DNA of 14,137 bases, taken from contig SUVI01000112.1 in assembly GCA_015062085.1 (NCBI GenBank), positions 1 through 14,137 on the forward strand, written 5' to 3'. Positions 1 to 5,960 of this stretch are shown one piece after another. The position numbers were made by a program, and so were the translations under genes. Each line of letters begins with the position of its first letter. Position 1 is the first letter of the stretch. Source of the stretch: Planctomycetaceae bacterium. GTDB lineage: Bacteria > Planctomycetota > Planctomycetia > Pirellulales > Thermoguttaceae. Below the pieces are notes generated by a model. The model worked only from the letters and a program-made list of their open reading frames with translations. It did no database searches and had not been told where the DNA came from.

Positions 1-667
1 GCAGTTTGTATTCGACCTGTTCGCCGTCGACTTCACGGAACGCGCTCTTGATTTCGACTTCCTCGCCGTTGATCATGAGGGTATCGTCGTCAGTGTAGAT
101 CGAAACTTCCGAATTGGCGTCGATCTTAAGGTTCACGTTCTGGAAGCTGACTTCCTGAAGGAACGCTTTCGCATTTTCAATACTGATGCTGACCAGCTCT
201 TCGCCTTCCGCAACTTCCGCTCCAACGAACGGAACGCCATTGAGTTCCATTGCTTTGGAACCGGAGATCGTGACGTCGGAATTCAGGCTGATGGCTTCCA
301 CACCGCTTCCGACCGTAACTTTTTCGACCGGCTCGGCTTTCGCCAGCGCGTCGCGGAAAGAAATGACTCCCTCACCGCATGCACCCGCGGCAATGTCTTC
401 GCCCGTGTTGACTTTCAGGTCGGCCTGGTAGACTTTGTCCATGTAGGCAAAGGCGTCAAACGGATTATCCCACGGCGTCTCCGTATACGCGCCAGTCGGC
501 TGAAGGTCGGTGACGTATGCAGAATCCGCTTCTTCCACCGGCTGCGCATTTGCGAACGGACTGACTGCCGAAAGCATCTGGCGCGTTTCCAGCGCTTCCA
601 TGCGCAGGGAACGTTTGAGGGACTGAAGCGATTTGGTGTTCAGGTTCATTTTGGAGGTGAGTGTCAT
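1..667 (-). CDS. Secreted planctomycete surface protein with LExRxxLS-type N-terminal motif, partial
   Basis: The reading frame is open from an ATG at 667 to the window edge, giving 222 residues with no stop, so the C-terminus is missing. An AAGGAG ribosome site lies 6 bases upstream of the ATG. The N-terminus is basic (MTLTSKMNLNTKSLQSLKRS), then LRMEALETRQMLSA at residues 21-34. This matches the 'LEPR-XLL'-like motif that opens many very large secreted proteins in planctomycetes and related phyla; it is believed to be an export or processing signal. The visible rest is acidic and rich in Val, Glu, Ser and Asn (for example VTISGSKAMELNGVPF), with alternating hydrophobic residues that suggest beta-strand repeats such as a beta-helix. 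I see no catalytic domain in this part. The function is probably surface or adhesive, but this is inferred only from the motif and composition. Confidence 0.8.
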   Translation of the reverse strand, partial: MTLTSKMNLNTKSLQSLKRSLRMEALETRQMLSAVSPFANAQPVEEADSAYVTDLQPTGAYTETPWDNPFDAFAYMDKVYQADLKVNTGEDIAAGACGEGVISFRDALAKAEPVEKVTVGSGVEAISLNSDVTISGSKAMELNGVPFVGAEVAEGEELVSISIENAKAFLQEVSFQNVNLKIDANSEVSIYTDDDTLMINGEEVEIKSAFREVDGEQVEYKL

Positions 668-721
668 TTAAAACTCCTTTTTTAAAGTACATCGAACAAA
701 ACGACTGTATCGGTATTGCGC

Positions 722-749
722 ATTGTAGCAGTTTTACAAAATGTAGCAA
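722..749 (-). promoter_or_regulatory. Sigma-70-like promoter of the surface protein gene
   Basis: Read on the minus strand, TTGCTA (749-744) and TACAAT (727-722) are separated by 16 bases. The predicted start of transcription is near 715, leaving a leader of about 48 bases before the ATG at 667. A direct repeat TGTAGCA (724-730 and 742-748 on the plus strand) overlaps both hexamers and could be a regulator site, although the overlap with promoter hexamers may explain it. Confidence 0.5.
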
Positions 750-1025
750 TAGCAAACTTTAGTTTTTTTTCAAAAATTTGCATATTTTCTTCAAAAAAAA
801 GAAAAAAACTAAACACTATGGGGGGATTTTAGAAAGTAAAAGTTTAAAAATGAGCAATATATTCAATATAGAAAAACTAGAAAAGACACACAACACACAC
901 AAAAAAGGAAATAAAACCAAACCAGAAGAGATTCATTTTTCAAAAATAGACAAATTGCGCAAGATACGCAAGATGCGTCTTTTGGTACAATTTTCATTAA
1001 AAGACACCGATCTCACTCAAAAGAA
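750..1025. other. AT-rich intergenic stretch without a supported gene
   Basis: This stretch is dominated by A runs and AC-rich tracts on the plus strand. A 99-codon plus-strand frame spans 778-1077, but its product is almost only Lys, Asn, Thr and His, it has no ribosome site, and it runs through the terminator hairpin of the neighbouring gene. I treat it as chance. A small hairpin, ACGCA-AGA-TGCGT, lies near 967-979, with no clear role. Confidence 0.6.
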
Positions 1026-1028
1026 GAG

Positions 1029-1059
1029 AAAAAGGCATCACGGAAATGTCCGAAATGCC
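1029..1059 (-). terminator. Rho-independent terminator of the oxidoreductase gene
   Basis: On the minus strand the stem GGCAT/ATGCC (1059-1055 with 1038-1034) continues after two weak pairs into CGGA/TCCG with a 4-base loop. It is followed at once by five T (1033-1029). It lies about 40 bases past the stop codon of the minus-strand gene ending at 1098. Confidence 0.8.
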
Positions 1060-1097
1060 CTTTGGAATGTGTTTTGAACGTTTCTGTAAAAAACGGA

Positions 1098-2546
1098 TCA
1101 ATACGCTTTCACGACGAATTCCTTCCGTCCTGGTTTGCTCAAAAGCGCGTTGGCAGCGTCGGAGTTCGTGAATTTTTCTGCCGCGGAATCAAATTCGAGC
1201 ATCGTTCCGAGCGTAAATCTCACGTCTTTCGCGATATTCAGCGCCGGTATGGCGTGCTGAACGTTCGCGAGCATTCCGTCGAGGCACGTCCGAAAGATCG
1301 GATGCCCGTCCGTCACCGCGAGACACTCTGCCAGCGACGCATCCCGACCGGTCCGGTAGGAAATGTTTCCAAGGTGGCAGAACGCTGCCGAATAGTGCCC
1401 TTCGCGGATCGGCGCGTTGAGTTTTTCCGGCGTTCCAGCCCGTACGCAGTCGATGAAGTTCACGAAATGGTTCCCCTGCTCTACCGCGTCAAATTCGACG
1501 TCGAGAGGCTGAGTTTCCCCGGAGTTCGAGATGAACGCCCCGCGGGAAATGACGCCGTCCTCGGTGAAGAACTGGGCCGTTTCGATAGGTTTCCATTCAC
1601 TGTCCTGACGGCGCACGTTGCAGGAAGAGAAATAGCACGGAATGCCGTTCATTTCGTAAAGGACGGCCTGGATCGTCGGCGTTTCTCCCTGATCGCGGTA
1701 CTGTGTCTGAACGGAAGAGACGATGCGTGTTCCGAAAGCCGTGATCCTGCGGGCGTGCTCGTACGGATCCCCCAGCGCGAGACGGCAAAGATCGAAGAAA
1801 TGGACGCCGTTGTTTCCGATCTCTCCGTCGCCGGTGTTCCAGAACCAATGCCATTTGTACGGCACGAGATTCGCGTGGTACTCCATCTGATCGACGGGAC
1901 CGAGCCAGAGATCCCAGTTCAGCGTCGCCGGCGGTTCCTGGACCGGCTCGAAACCGATGCCGTTGCGCGGACGGTTCGCGTGCGCAAACACCGCGGCAGG
2001 TTTTCCGTACTTTCCGCTTCGAAACGCCGCGGCAGCCTGACGCCATCCGTTTGCGCTGCGATTCTGCGTTCCGTGCTGGATACAGACGTTGAATCTCCGC
2101 ATCGCGTTGACCAGCTGACGCCCTTCAAAGACCGTGTGCGAACAGGGTTTCTCCACGTAGACGTGCTTTCCGGTCTCGGCAGACCAGAGCGCCAGGAGCG
2201 TGTGCCAGTGATTCACCGAGGCTACGGAGACCGCATCGATCGATCTGTCCTCAATGATCCGGCGAGGATCCTGAAACGCCTGGATCTCCGTCTCGGTTTT
2301 CTCTTCCCAGCGTTTTTTCGTGCTCTCCGCACGGATCTGGTCGGGGTCTGCAACGGCAGCGAGCTGGACGTTCTCCATTTGGGTGAACTCCTTGCAGTGA
2401 TCGTTTCCGCGGCTTCCGACCCCAAGAACACCCACACGGAGCCGGTCATTTGCTCCCTGTGCCGAGGCGGGAAGGTACAGGATGCCGGTCGAAACAGCGG
2501 CTGCCGTCAAAGCAGAAGATTTCATGAAATTTCGGCGGGTAAACAT
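1098..2546 (-). CDS. Tat-exported Gfo/Idh/MocA family oxidoreductase
   Basis: The product has 482 residues and is a predicted NAD(P)-dependent dehydrogenase, probably acting on a sugar or cyclitol in the periplasm. The start at 2546 was chosen because the protein then begins MFTRRNFMKSSALTAAA, a twin-arginine signal (TRRNF at 3-7) with a hydrophobic stretch to about residue 29; a longer in-frame start adds 70 implausible residues. The Rossmann motif GVGSRG is at 42-47, NHWHT at 112-116 and the family signature EKP at 132-134, with its catalytic lysine K133. NWDLWLGP (210-217) and GDGEIGNNGVH (239-249) are typical of the secreted bacterial subfamily, followed by its C-terminal domain. The ribosome site is weak (purine-rich AAGAGAAAGAG). 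A promoter at 2611-2639 and a terminator at 1029-1059 make it a single transcription unit. The substrate cannot be read from the sequence. Confidence 0.93.
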   Translation of the reverse strand: MFTRRNFMKSSALTAAAVSTGILYLPASAQGANDRLRVGVLGVGSRGNDHCKEFTQMENVQLAAVADPDQIRAESTKKRWEEKTETEIQAFQDPRRIIEDRSIDAVSVASVNHWHTLLALWSAETGKHVYVEKPCSHTVFEGRQLVNAMRRFNVCIQHGTQNRSANGWRQAAAAFRSGKYGKPAAVFAHANRPRNGIGFEPVQEPPATLNWDLWLGPVDQMEYHANLVPYKWHWFWNTGDGEIGNNGVHFFDLCRLALGDPYEHARRITAFGTRIVSSVQTQYRDQGETPTIQAVLYEMNGIPCYFSSCNVRRQDSEWKPIETAQFFTEDGVISRGAFISNSGETQPLDVEFDAVEQGNHFVNFIDCVRAGTPEKLNAPIREGHYSAAFCHLGNISYRTGRDASLAECLAVTDGHPIFRTCLDGMLANVQHAIPALNIAKDVRFTLGTMLEFDSAAEKFTNSDAANALLSKPGRKEFVVKAY

Positions 2547-2610
2547 GATTTTTTCTCTTTCTCTTAAATGGAAGGAAGGTATACGGGCAAAAAAAGCCCC
2601 TTTTTTCCTC

Positions 2611-2639
2611 ATATTACCAAACTCGTTCCGAAAAGTCAA
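2611..2639 (-). promoter_or_regulatory. Strong sigma-70-like promoter of the oxidoreductase gene
   Basis: On the minus strand TTGACT (2639-2634) and TAATAT (2616-2611) are 17 bases apart, with TGG before the -10 box as in extended -10 promoters. Transcription should start near 2604. The early transcript can form a small hairpin, GGGC-7T-GCCC (2599-2585), between the promoter and the start codon at 2546. Confidence 0.75.
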
Positions 2640-2673
2640 GTCCCCGCCTGCACAAAAACAAAAAAATCTATTT

Positions 2674-2725
2674 TGTGTCTTTTGCCTGTGTCTTTTGCCT
2701 GTGTCTTTTGCCTGTGTCTTTTGGC
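2674..2725. repeat. 13-bp tandem repeat, four copies
   Basis: The unit TGTGTCTTTTGCC occurs at 2674-2686, 2687-2699 and 2700-2712 without change, and at 2713-2725 with GGC at its end. The array ends 35 bases upstream of the -35 box of the minus-strand oxidoreductase promoter. The unit is not a multiple of three and lies in no plausible gene. It may be slippage-prone DNA or a set of binding sites. Confidence 0.9.
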
Positions 2726-2903
2726 TTTCTTTGCATCTTTTCCTGCATAATACCAATTCTTCGAGACGAATTAAATTTTATGGCCAATTTTAATTAGATC
2801 TTAATTAAATAAAAAGGAGAACGTGGTCACTATTCTCATCACTGCTGCACAGATGCATGCGAATGGCGAGATGATCACCTAGATGGTGATGTCGTTCCAC
2901 TTC

Positions 2904-3283
2904 GGCTCCTCCGTTCCTAGTGTCGGCCCGAAAATGAGTATGCGGCTTCTGACGGAACTTCAGGAACTCGGCGAGCTTCCGATCCGTCAGCTTACGGCCC
3001 GCCGGCGTTGCGCCAATGAATCGGGAACCCGTGAAATTCCGCGGAAAACTGGGTAATTCCGCGGAAAACTGGGCAATTCCGCGGGAAGCTGCACATTCAC
3101 GGCGGGCGAAAGCAGGTTCGTCACGCACTTTACCTAGCAACGACCGCCGGTCTGTCACGCGGAAGCGCTCCATTTCTAACACACGATGGACACCTTACCG
3201 CACTCGGCAAACCACCCGAAGTTACGATCGAGGCGTGCATTCGCAAACTCCTTGCGATCCTCTACAGCTTCATCCATACCTAA
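2904..3283 (+). pseudogene. Decayed IS110-family transposase, C-terminal half
   Basis: Three frames must be joined. 2904-2996 reads GSSVPSVGPKMSMRLLTELQELGEL, the helix-hairpin-helix start of the Transposase_20 domain. A +1 shift near 2990-3000 leads to AGVAPMNREPVKFRGK (3001-3048). A second shift leads to KLHIHGGRKQVRHALYLAT, then ALGKPPEVTIEACIRKLLAI, ending at TAA 3281-3283. These match the order of motifs at the end of IS110 transposases (GVAP-NR-SG, RGK, GGR-VR-ALY, GKP-KVA--AC-RKLL). The second shift is caused by extra copies of a 20-bp unit. The expected Ser-Gly is readable only in a neighbouring frame. The N-terminal RuvC-like DEDD domain would need about 450 more bases upstream, and I cannot find it, so this is a truncated, inactive remnant. 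2820-2903 may be more of the element, but I cannot align it. Confidence 0.85.
3035..3090. repeat. 20-bp tandem triplication inside the transposase remnant
   Basis: AATTCCGCGGAAAACTGGGT at 3035-3054 is followed by the same unit ending in C (3055-3074) and a partial third copy (3075-3090). Two extra units add 40 bases, which shifts the frame by one. Removing them puts the codons before (3016 frame) and after (3101 frame) back in one phase. Confidence 0.9.
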
Positions 3284-3299
3284 ACTGCCTGGAGCCCAA

Positions 3300-3328
3300 C
3301 TCGATTTAAAAATAATTATTTTTTCGAG
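3300..3328. repeat. AT-rich palindrome after the transposase remnant
   Basis: CTCGA (3300-3304) and TCGAG (3324-3328) flank a perfect 16-bp palindrome, AAAAATAATTATTTTT (3308-3323). It lies 17 bases past the transposase stop. It could be part of the old element's right end or a weak bidirectional terminator. IS110 elements often lack terminal inverted repeats, so the first reading is uncertain. Confidence 0.5.
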
Positions 3329-3409
3329 GCCCTCCCCCCTGCTCCAAATACTGCCGGGGTGTTTTCAGCGGAGTACGGATGATCTGAGGGCAGTTTTCGG
3401 ACAGACAAA

Positions 3410-3441
3410 AGCAAAAAGCCGGATCGTAATGACCCGGCTTT
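3410..3441 (-). terminator. Rho-independent terminator of the 74-residue gene
   Basis: A perfect 8-bp stem, AAAGCCGG (3415-3422) with CCGGCTTT (3434-3441), has an 11-base loop. On the minus strand it is followed by TTTTTGC, and it lies about 85 bases past the stop of the gene at 3525. On the plus strand it is followed by CCGTTTTTT, so it could also stop transcription coming out of the IS remnant. Confidence 0.8.
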
Positions 3442-3524
3442 CCGTTTTTTATGCTGAAATATGTTGAAATAGATGAACGCAGAGCGAGTTTCTTCCGGCA
3501 TTTCAGTCCGTTTTTGAAGAAAGT

Positions 3525-3749
3525 CTACTCTTCAGAAGTCTCCATCGAGATCCCGCGGCCGAGACGTTTACGCATTCCGCCCTGGGGCGCCGCTTCGATC
3601 ATGTGGGAGGTGTCTGCCGAGGAGTAGGCAAGCAGATGCTCACGGATCTGATCCTGCTCCACCGGAGTTCCAAGATGGTCAACCGCGTCGGCAACGCCTT
3701 CGAGGACGGAACGTTTGACGCCCTGACGGATCCAATCAAAAAAGTTCAT
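3525..3749 (-). CDS. Small protein of unknown function, 74 residues
   Basis: I do not recognise this gene. The start at 3749 gives MNFFDWIRQGVKRSVLEGVA and has an AAGGA ribosome site 6 bases upstream. Longer in-frame starts at 3836 (ATG) and 3878 (GTG) lack a clear site and add Arg-rich sequence unlike the rest. Residues 1-27 look like an amphipathic helix (FFDWIRQGVKRSVLEGVADAVDHL), then a charged part (EQDQIREHLLAYSS), and a basic Gly/Arg tail (GGMRKRLGRG at 58-67) with an acidic end. There is no signal peptide or transmembrane segment. The case for a real gene is a clear promoter (3923-3950), a ribosome site and a dedicated terminator. A membrane-surface or nucleic-acid contact is conceivable from the helix and basic tail, but this is speculation. 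The leader would be about 165 bases long. Confidence 0.7.
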   Translation of the reverse strand: MNFFDWIRQGVKRSVLEGVADAVDHLGTPVEQDQIREHLLAYSSADTSHMIEAAPQGGMRKRLGRGISMETSEE

Positions 3750-3922
3750 GTTTTTTCCTTTTCTTCCCTGAGTCGATTTTGTATTTTCCAGCGATCTCCC
3801 AAATCGCACACAGTCTGCGTTGAAAATTTCGGTCATTTTTCTTCGCCTGAACCATCTTTGGAACGAGCGGCCGCGCACCGCTGCAGGTCAGAAAAAACGA
3901 AAACTCCAAGCAGTATGACCCT

Positions 3923-3950
3923 ATTCTATCAAACTTTCGCGTTTTGTAAA
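3923..3950 (-). promoter_or_regulatory. Sigma-70-like promoter of the 74-residue gene
   Basis: On the minus strand TTTACA (3950-3945) and TAGAAT (3928-3923) are 16 bases apart. Transcription would start near 3916, leaving a leader of about 165 bases to the ATG at 3749, long enough for structure or a different start. Confidence 0.6.
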
Positions 3951-4155
3951 GAGCATCCCCGGGTCAAACTTTAACGAAAATGCAAAAAAAGCCAAAAAAA
4001 CCAAAAAAACATTCTGGTGGGGTGGATTGAGTCGACGTTTCCAGTTGAGGGGTTCCGAAAGTGAGGGAAAGTTGGAAAATTTGGATAAAATTTAATGAAA
4101 ATGACAAAAAAGTTAAAGAAAGTTGGTTCATTCCCTTTTCTAAAACGTGAAAATA
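3951..4155. other. A-rich spacer between divergent genes
   Basis: The spacer holds phased A runs (near 3980-4010), a G-rich stretch around 4015-4030 and no supported gene. It separates the promoter of the small minus-strand gene from that of inositol phosphate synthase. The A tracts may bend the DNA. Confidence 0.5.
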
Positions 4156-4164
4156 TGGTATAAT
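4156..4164 (+). promoter_or_regulatory. Extended -10 promoter of the inositol phosphate synthase gene
   Basis: TGGTATAAT is a perfect extended -10 element (TGN plus TATAAT). I see no good -35 hexamer at the usual distance, which extended -10 promoters can tolerate. Transcription would begin near 4171, giving a leader of about 58 bases. Confidence 0.65.
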
Positions 4165-4228
4165 TTGGATAGCTTTGACGGTGGTGCGGTCAAAGAATTC
4201 AGTATGTGATCATGGAAGGATTAGAAAA

Positions 4229-5479
4229 ATGGCGGAGAAAAACCGAACCGGATTTTGGATCATTGGGGCATGGGGCGGAGTTGCGGCGACGGCAGTCGTT
4301 GGACTTCTGAATCTTCAGAAGCAGCTGGTGCGTCCGATCGGTCTGACGACGGAACTTCCGGACTTTGCGAACGTGAAGGGGATGCCGGCGTGGACGGATT
4401 TTGTCCCGGGCGGGTATGAGATCCGCGAATTTTCTTATGGTCAGGCGACGGATGAGCTGACGGAACAGCGAGCGCTGGAATCCGCGGTTACCGCCCAGGT
4501 CCGTGAGGAGCTGAACGCGATCGATGCACGGATCCTTCCGGGATTTCTCGCCAACAGCGGAAAGGTCGTCGAGGCGATGGCGGACCGGAAACGGGAAGAG
4601 ACGCTGACGCCGCGGGAGATGCTTTCTGCGATGCAGGCGGACATGAAGGCGTTTGCGGAAGAGAATCAGCTTGAACACTTGATTGTCGTGAACCTGATGT
4701 CGACCGAGCCGGTCTGCGAATATTTTGATGCGCAGACGATTTCGGGACTTCCGGAAGCCGAGCAGGCGAAACGCCGGGCAGAGTGGGAAAACTGGGACGC
4801 ATTTTGTGCGCTTCTGGACACGTCGGCGAGATCGCCGGTTCCGGCCAGCACGCTTTACGCGGCGGCTGCGATGGAACTGGGATACGATTTCGTGAACTTT
4901 ACGCCGTCGCTTGGAGCCACTCCGCCTGCGTTTGAACAGCTTGCCGCGAAGACGTCGTCGCGATTTTACGGGAACGACGGCAAGACTGGCGAGACACTGA
5001 TGAAAAGCGTCTTGGCGCCGATGTTCGCGCATCGCAATCTGAACGTGATGAGCTGGGTCGGACACAATATTTTCGGCAATCGAGACGGCATCGTACTGGA
5101 TGATCCGCACAACAAAGCGACGAAAGTTTCGAGCAAAAATCATCTGCTAGAGCAGATCCTCGGCTACCCGCCGCAGACGCTCGTGACGATCGAGTATATC
5201 AAAAGCCTAGGCGATTGGAAAACGGCTTGGGATCACATTCATTTCCAAGGTTTTCTCGGGACGCCGATGACGCTTCAGTTTACTTGGCAGGGCTGCGATT
5301 CCCTTTTGGCCGCGCCGTTGGTCTTGGATCTTCTCCGACTGACGGAACTCGCCCGCCGACGTAATTTTACCGGAAGAATGGATTTTCTCGCGTGTTTCTT
5401 CAAAAGCCCGATCCGGGTGGAAGAACAGAGCTTCGTACGCCAGTTTGAGGAACTGGAAGATTGGCTCCGTGAGGAATAG
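4229..5479 (+). CDS. ino1: Myo-inositol-1-phosphate synthase (inositol-3-phosphate synthase)
   Basis: The 416-residue product is predicted to convert D-glucose 6-phosphate to 1D-myo-inositol 3-phosphate with NAD+ in the cytoplasm. The start at 4229 has GGAAGGA 8 bases upstream; an in-frame ATG at 4175 adds 18 residues and has no site. An N-terminal NAD-binding segment is seen (FWIIGAWGGVAATAVVGL, 9-26). The middle holds SPVPASTLYAAAAMELGYDF (202-221) and VNFTPSLGATPPAF (222-235), then DGKTGETLMKSVLAPMF (250-266), GNRDG (283-287), DDPHNKATKVSSKNHL (291-306) and IKSLGDWKTAWDHIHFQGF (324-342). Lys252, Lys259, Lys302 and Lys331 are candidates for the family's catalytic lysines. The length fits the prokaryotic form, which is shorter than the roughly 510-residue eukaryotic one. 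The glycine-rich loop GAWGGVA differs from the usual GLGGN-type pattern. The product could feed phosphatidylinositol, other inositol lipids or a compatible solute; no partner gene is adjacent. Confidence 0.9.
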   Translation: MAEKNRTGFWIIGAWGGVAATAVVGLLNLQKQLVRPIGLTTELPDFANVKGMPAWTDFVPGGYEIREFSYGQATDELTEQRALESAVTAQVREELNAIDARILPGFLANSGKVVEAMADRKREETLTPREMLSAMQADMKAFAEENQLEHLIVVNLMSTEPVCEYFDAQTISGLPEAEQAKRRAEWENWDAFCALLDTSARSPVPASTLYAAAAMELGYDFVNFTPSLGATPPAFEQLAAKTSSRFYGNDGKTGETLMKSVLAPMFAHRNLNVMSWVGHNIFGNRDGIVLDDPHNKATKVSSKNHLLEQILGYPPQTLVTIEYIKSLGDWKTAWDHIHFQGFLGTPMTLQFTWQGCDSLLAAPLVLDLLRLTELARRRNFTGRMDFLACFFKSPIRVEEQSFVRQFEELEDWLREE

Positions 5480-5530
5480 TAGGATCCGGAACGTGTGTGT
5501 TTCGTGAAGGCTGCGGACGGTGCAGAATTC
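5480..5530. other. Spacer between inositol phosphate synthase and the repeat array
   Basis: There is no clear terminator hairpin here, although one GGATCC (5482-5487) resembles the core of the repeat that follows. The first gene may be terminated within the array or by Rho. Confidence 0.4.
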
Positions 5531-5722
5531 GGGTGATGGATCCCGTGGGTGATGGATCCTGTGGGTGATGGATCCCGTGGGTGATGGATCCCGTGGGTGA
5601 TGGATCCCGCGGGTGATGGATCCCGCGGGTGATGGATCCCGTGGGTGATGGATCCCGTGGGTGATGGATCCCGTGGGTGATGGATCCCGTGGGTGATGGA
5701 TCCCGTGGGTGATGGATCCCGA
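5531..5722. repeat. 16-bp tandem repeat, twelve copies
   Basis: The unit GGGTGATGGATCCCGT runs head to tail with no spacers. Copy 2 (5547-5562) has CT for CC, copies 5 and 6 (5595-5626) end in GC, and copy 12 (5707-5722) ends in GA. Each unit holds the 6-bp palindrome GGATCC and, across the junction, the near-palindrome CCCGTGGG, so single strands can fold in many ways. The unit is not a multiple of three. All plus frames are stopped by TGA, while the minus strand stays open, giving a 16-residue peptide period (GSITHGIHHPRDPSPT). It lies between two genes on the same strand, about 240 bases before the helicase. The near-identity of copies suggests recent slippage or active homogenisation. Confidence 0.97.
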
Positions 5723-5925
5723 GAGGAGCCTCTGGCTGACTGTGAACGGAAAAGTACCGTCCGAGTGGAACGTCAGACGGAGAACATTAGGAAAGAACGT
5801 TTGGCCTAGAGCTGGTCCAGAACCGGCGAGGTCCGCATGCAGCAGAGGCGGAACTGTAGAGGCCGCGTGCCGCAGAAGTTGAACGCAGCAGAGAAGTCGG
5901 ACGCAGCGCAGCTCCGATGGTGACA

Positions 5926-5939
5926 GGAACGCACGTTCC
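5926..5939. promoter_or_regulatory. Possible operator palindrome ahead of the helicase
   Basis: GGAACG-CA-CGTTCC is a perfect 6-bp inverted repeat with a 2-base centre, ending 21 bases before the helicase ATG. It could be a repressor site or a short leader hairpin. I could not place a convincing promoter between the repeat array and the gene. Confidence 0.35.
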
Positions 5940-5960
5940 CTAAATGAAAATGTGGATTTT

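Noticed and set aside
778..1077. 99-codon Lys-rich plus-strand frame in AT-rich DNA
   Set aside because: It has no ribosome site, a composition dictated by A runs, and it runs through the oxidoreductase terminator.
1062..2567. 501-codon plus-strand frame
   Set aside because: It is the antisense shadow of the oxidoreductase, which has a full set of family motifs, a Tat signal, a promoter and a terminator on the other strand. The plus-strand product is Arg/Val-rich with no recognisable domain.
2823..2882. GTG start with AAGGAG just upstream, 19 codons
   Set aside because: The frame stops at TAG 2880-2882, the spacing of the ribosome site is only 3 bases, and it leads into the decayed transposase. 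At most it is a relic of the element.
2805..3182. 125-codon minus-strand frame
   Set aside because: It is opposite the IS110 remnant, and the plus-strand segments explain the sequence much better.
5531..5722. CRISPR array
   Set aside because: The repeats are 16 bp, directly adjacent and have no spacers; no cas genes are present.
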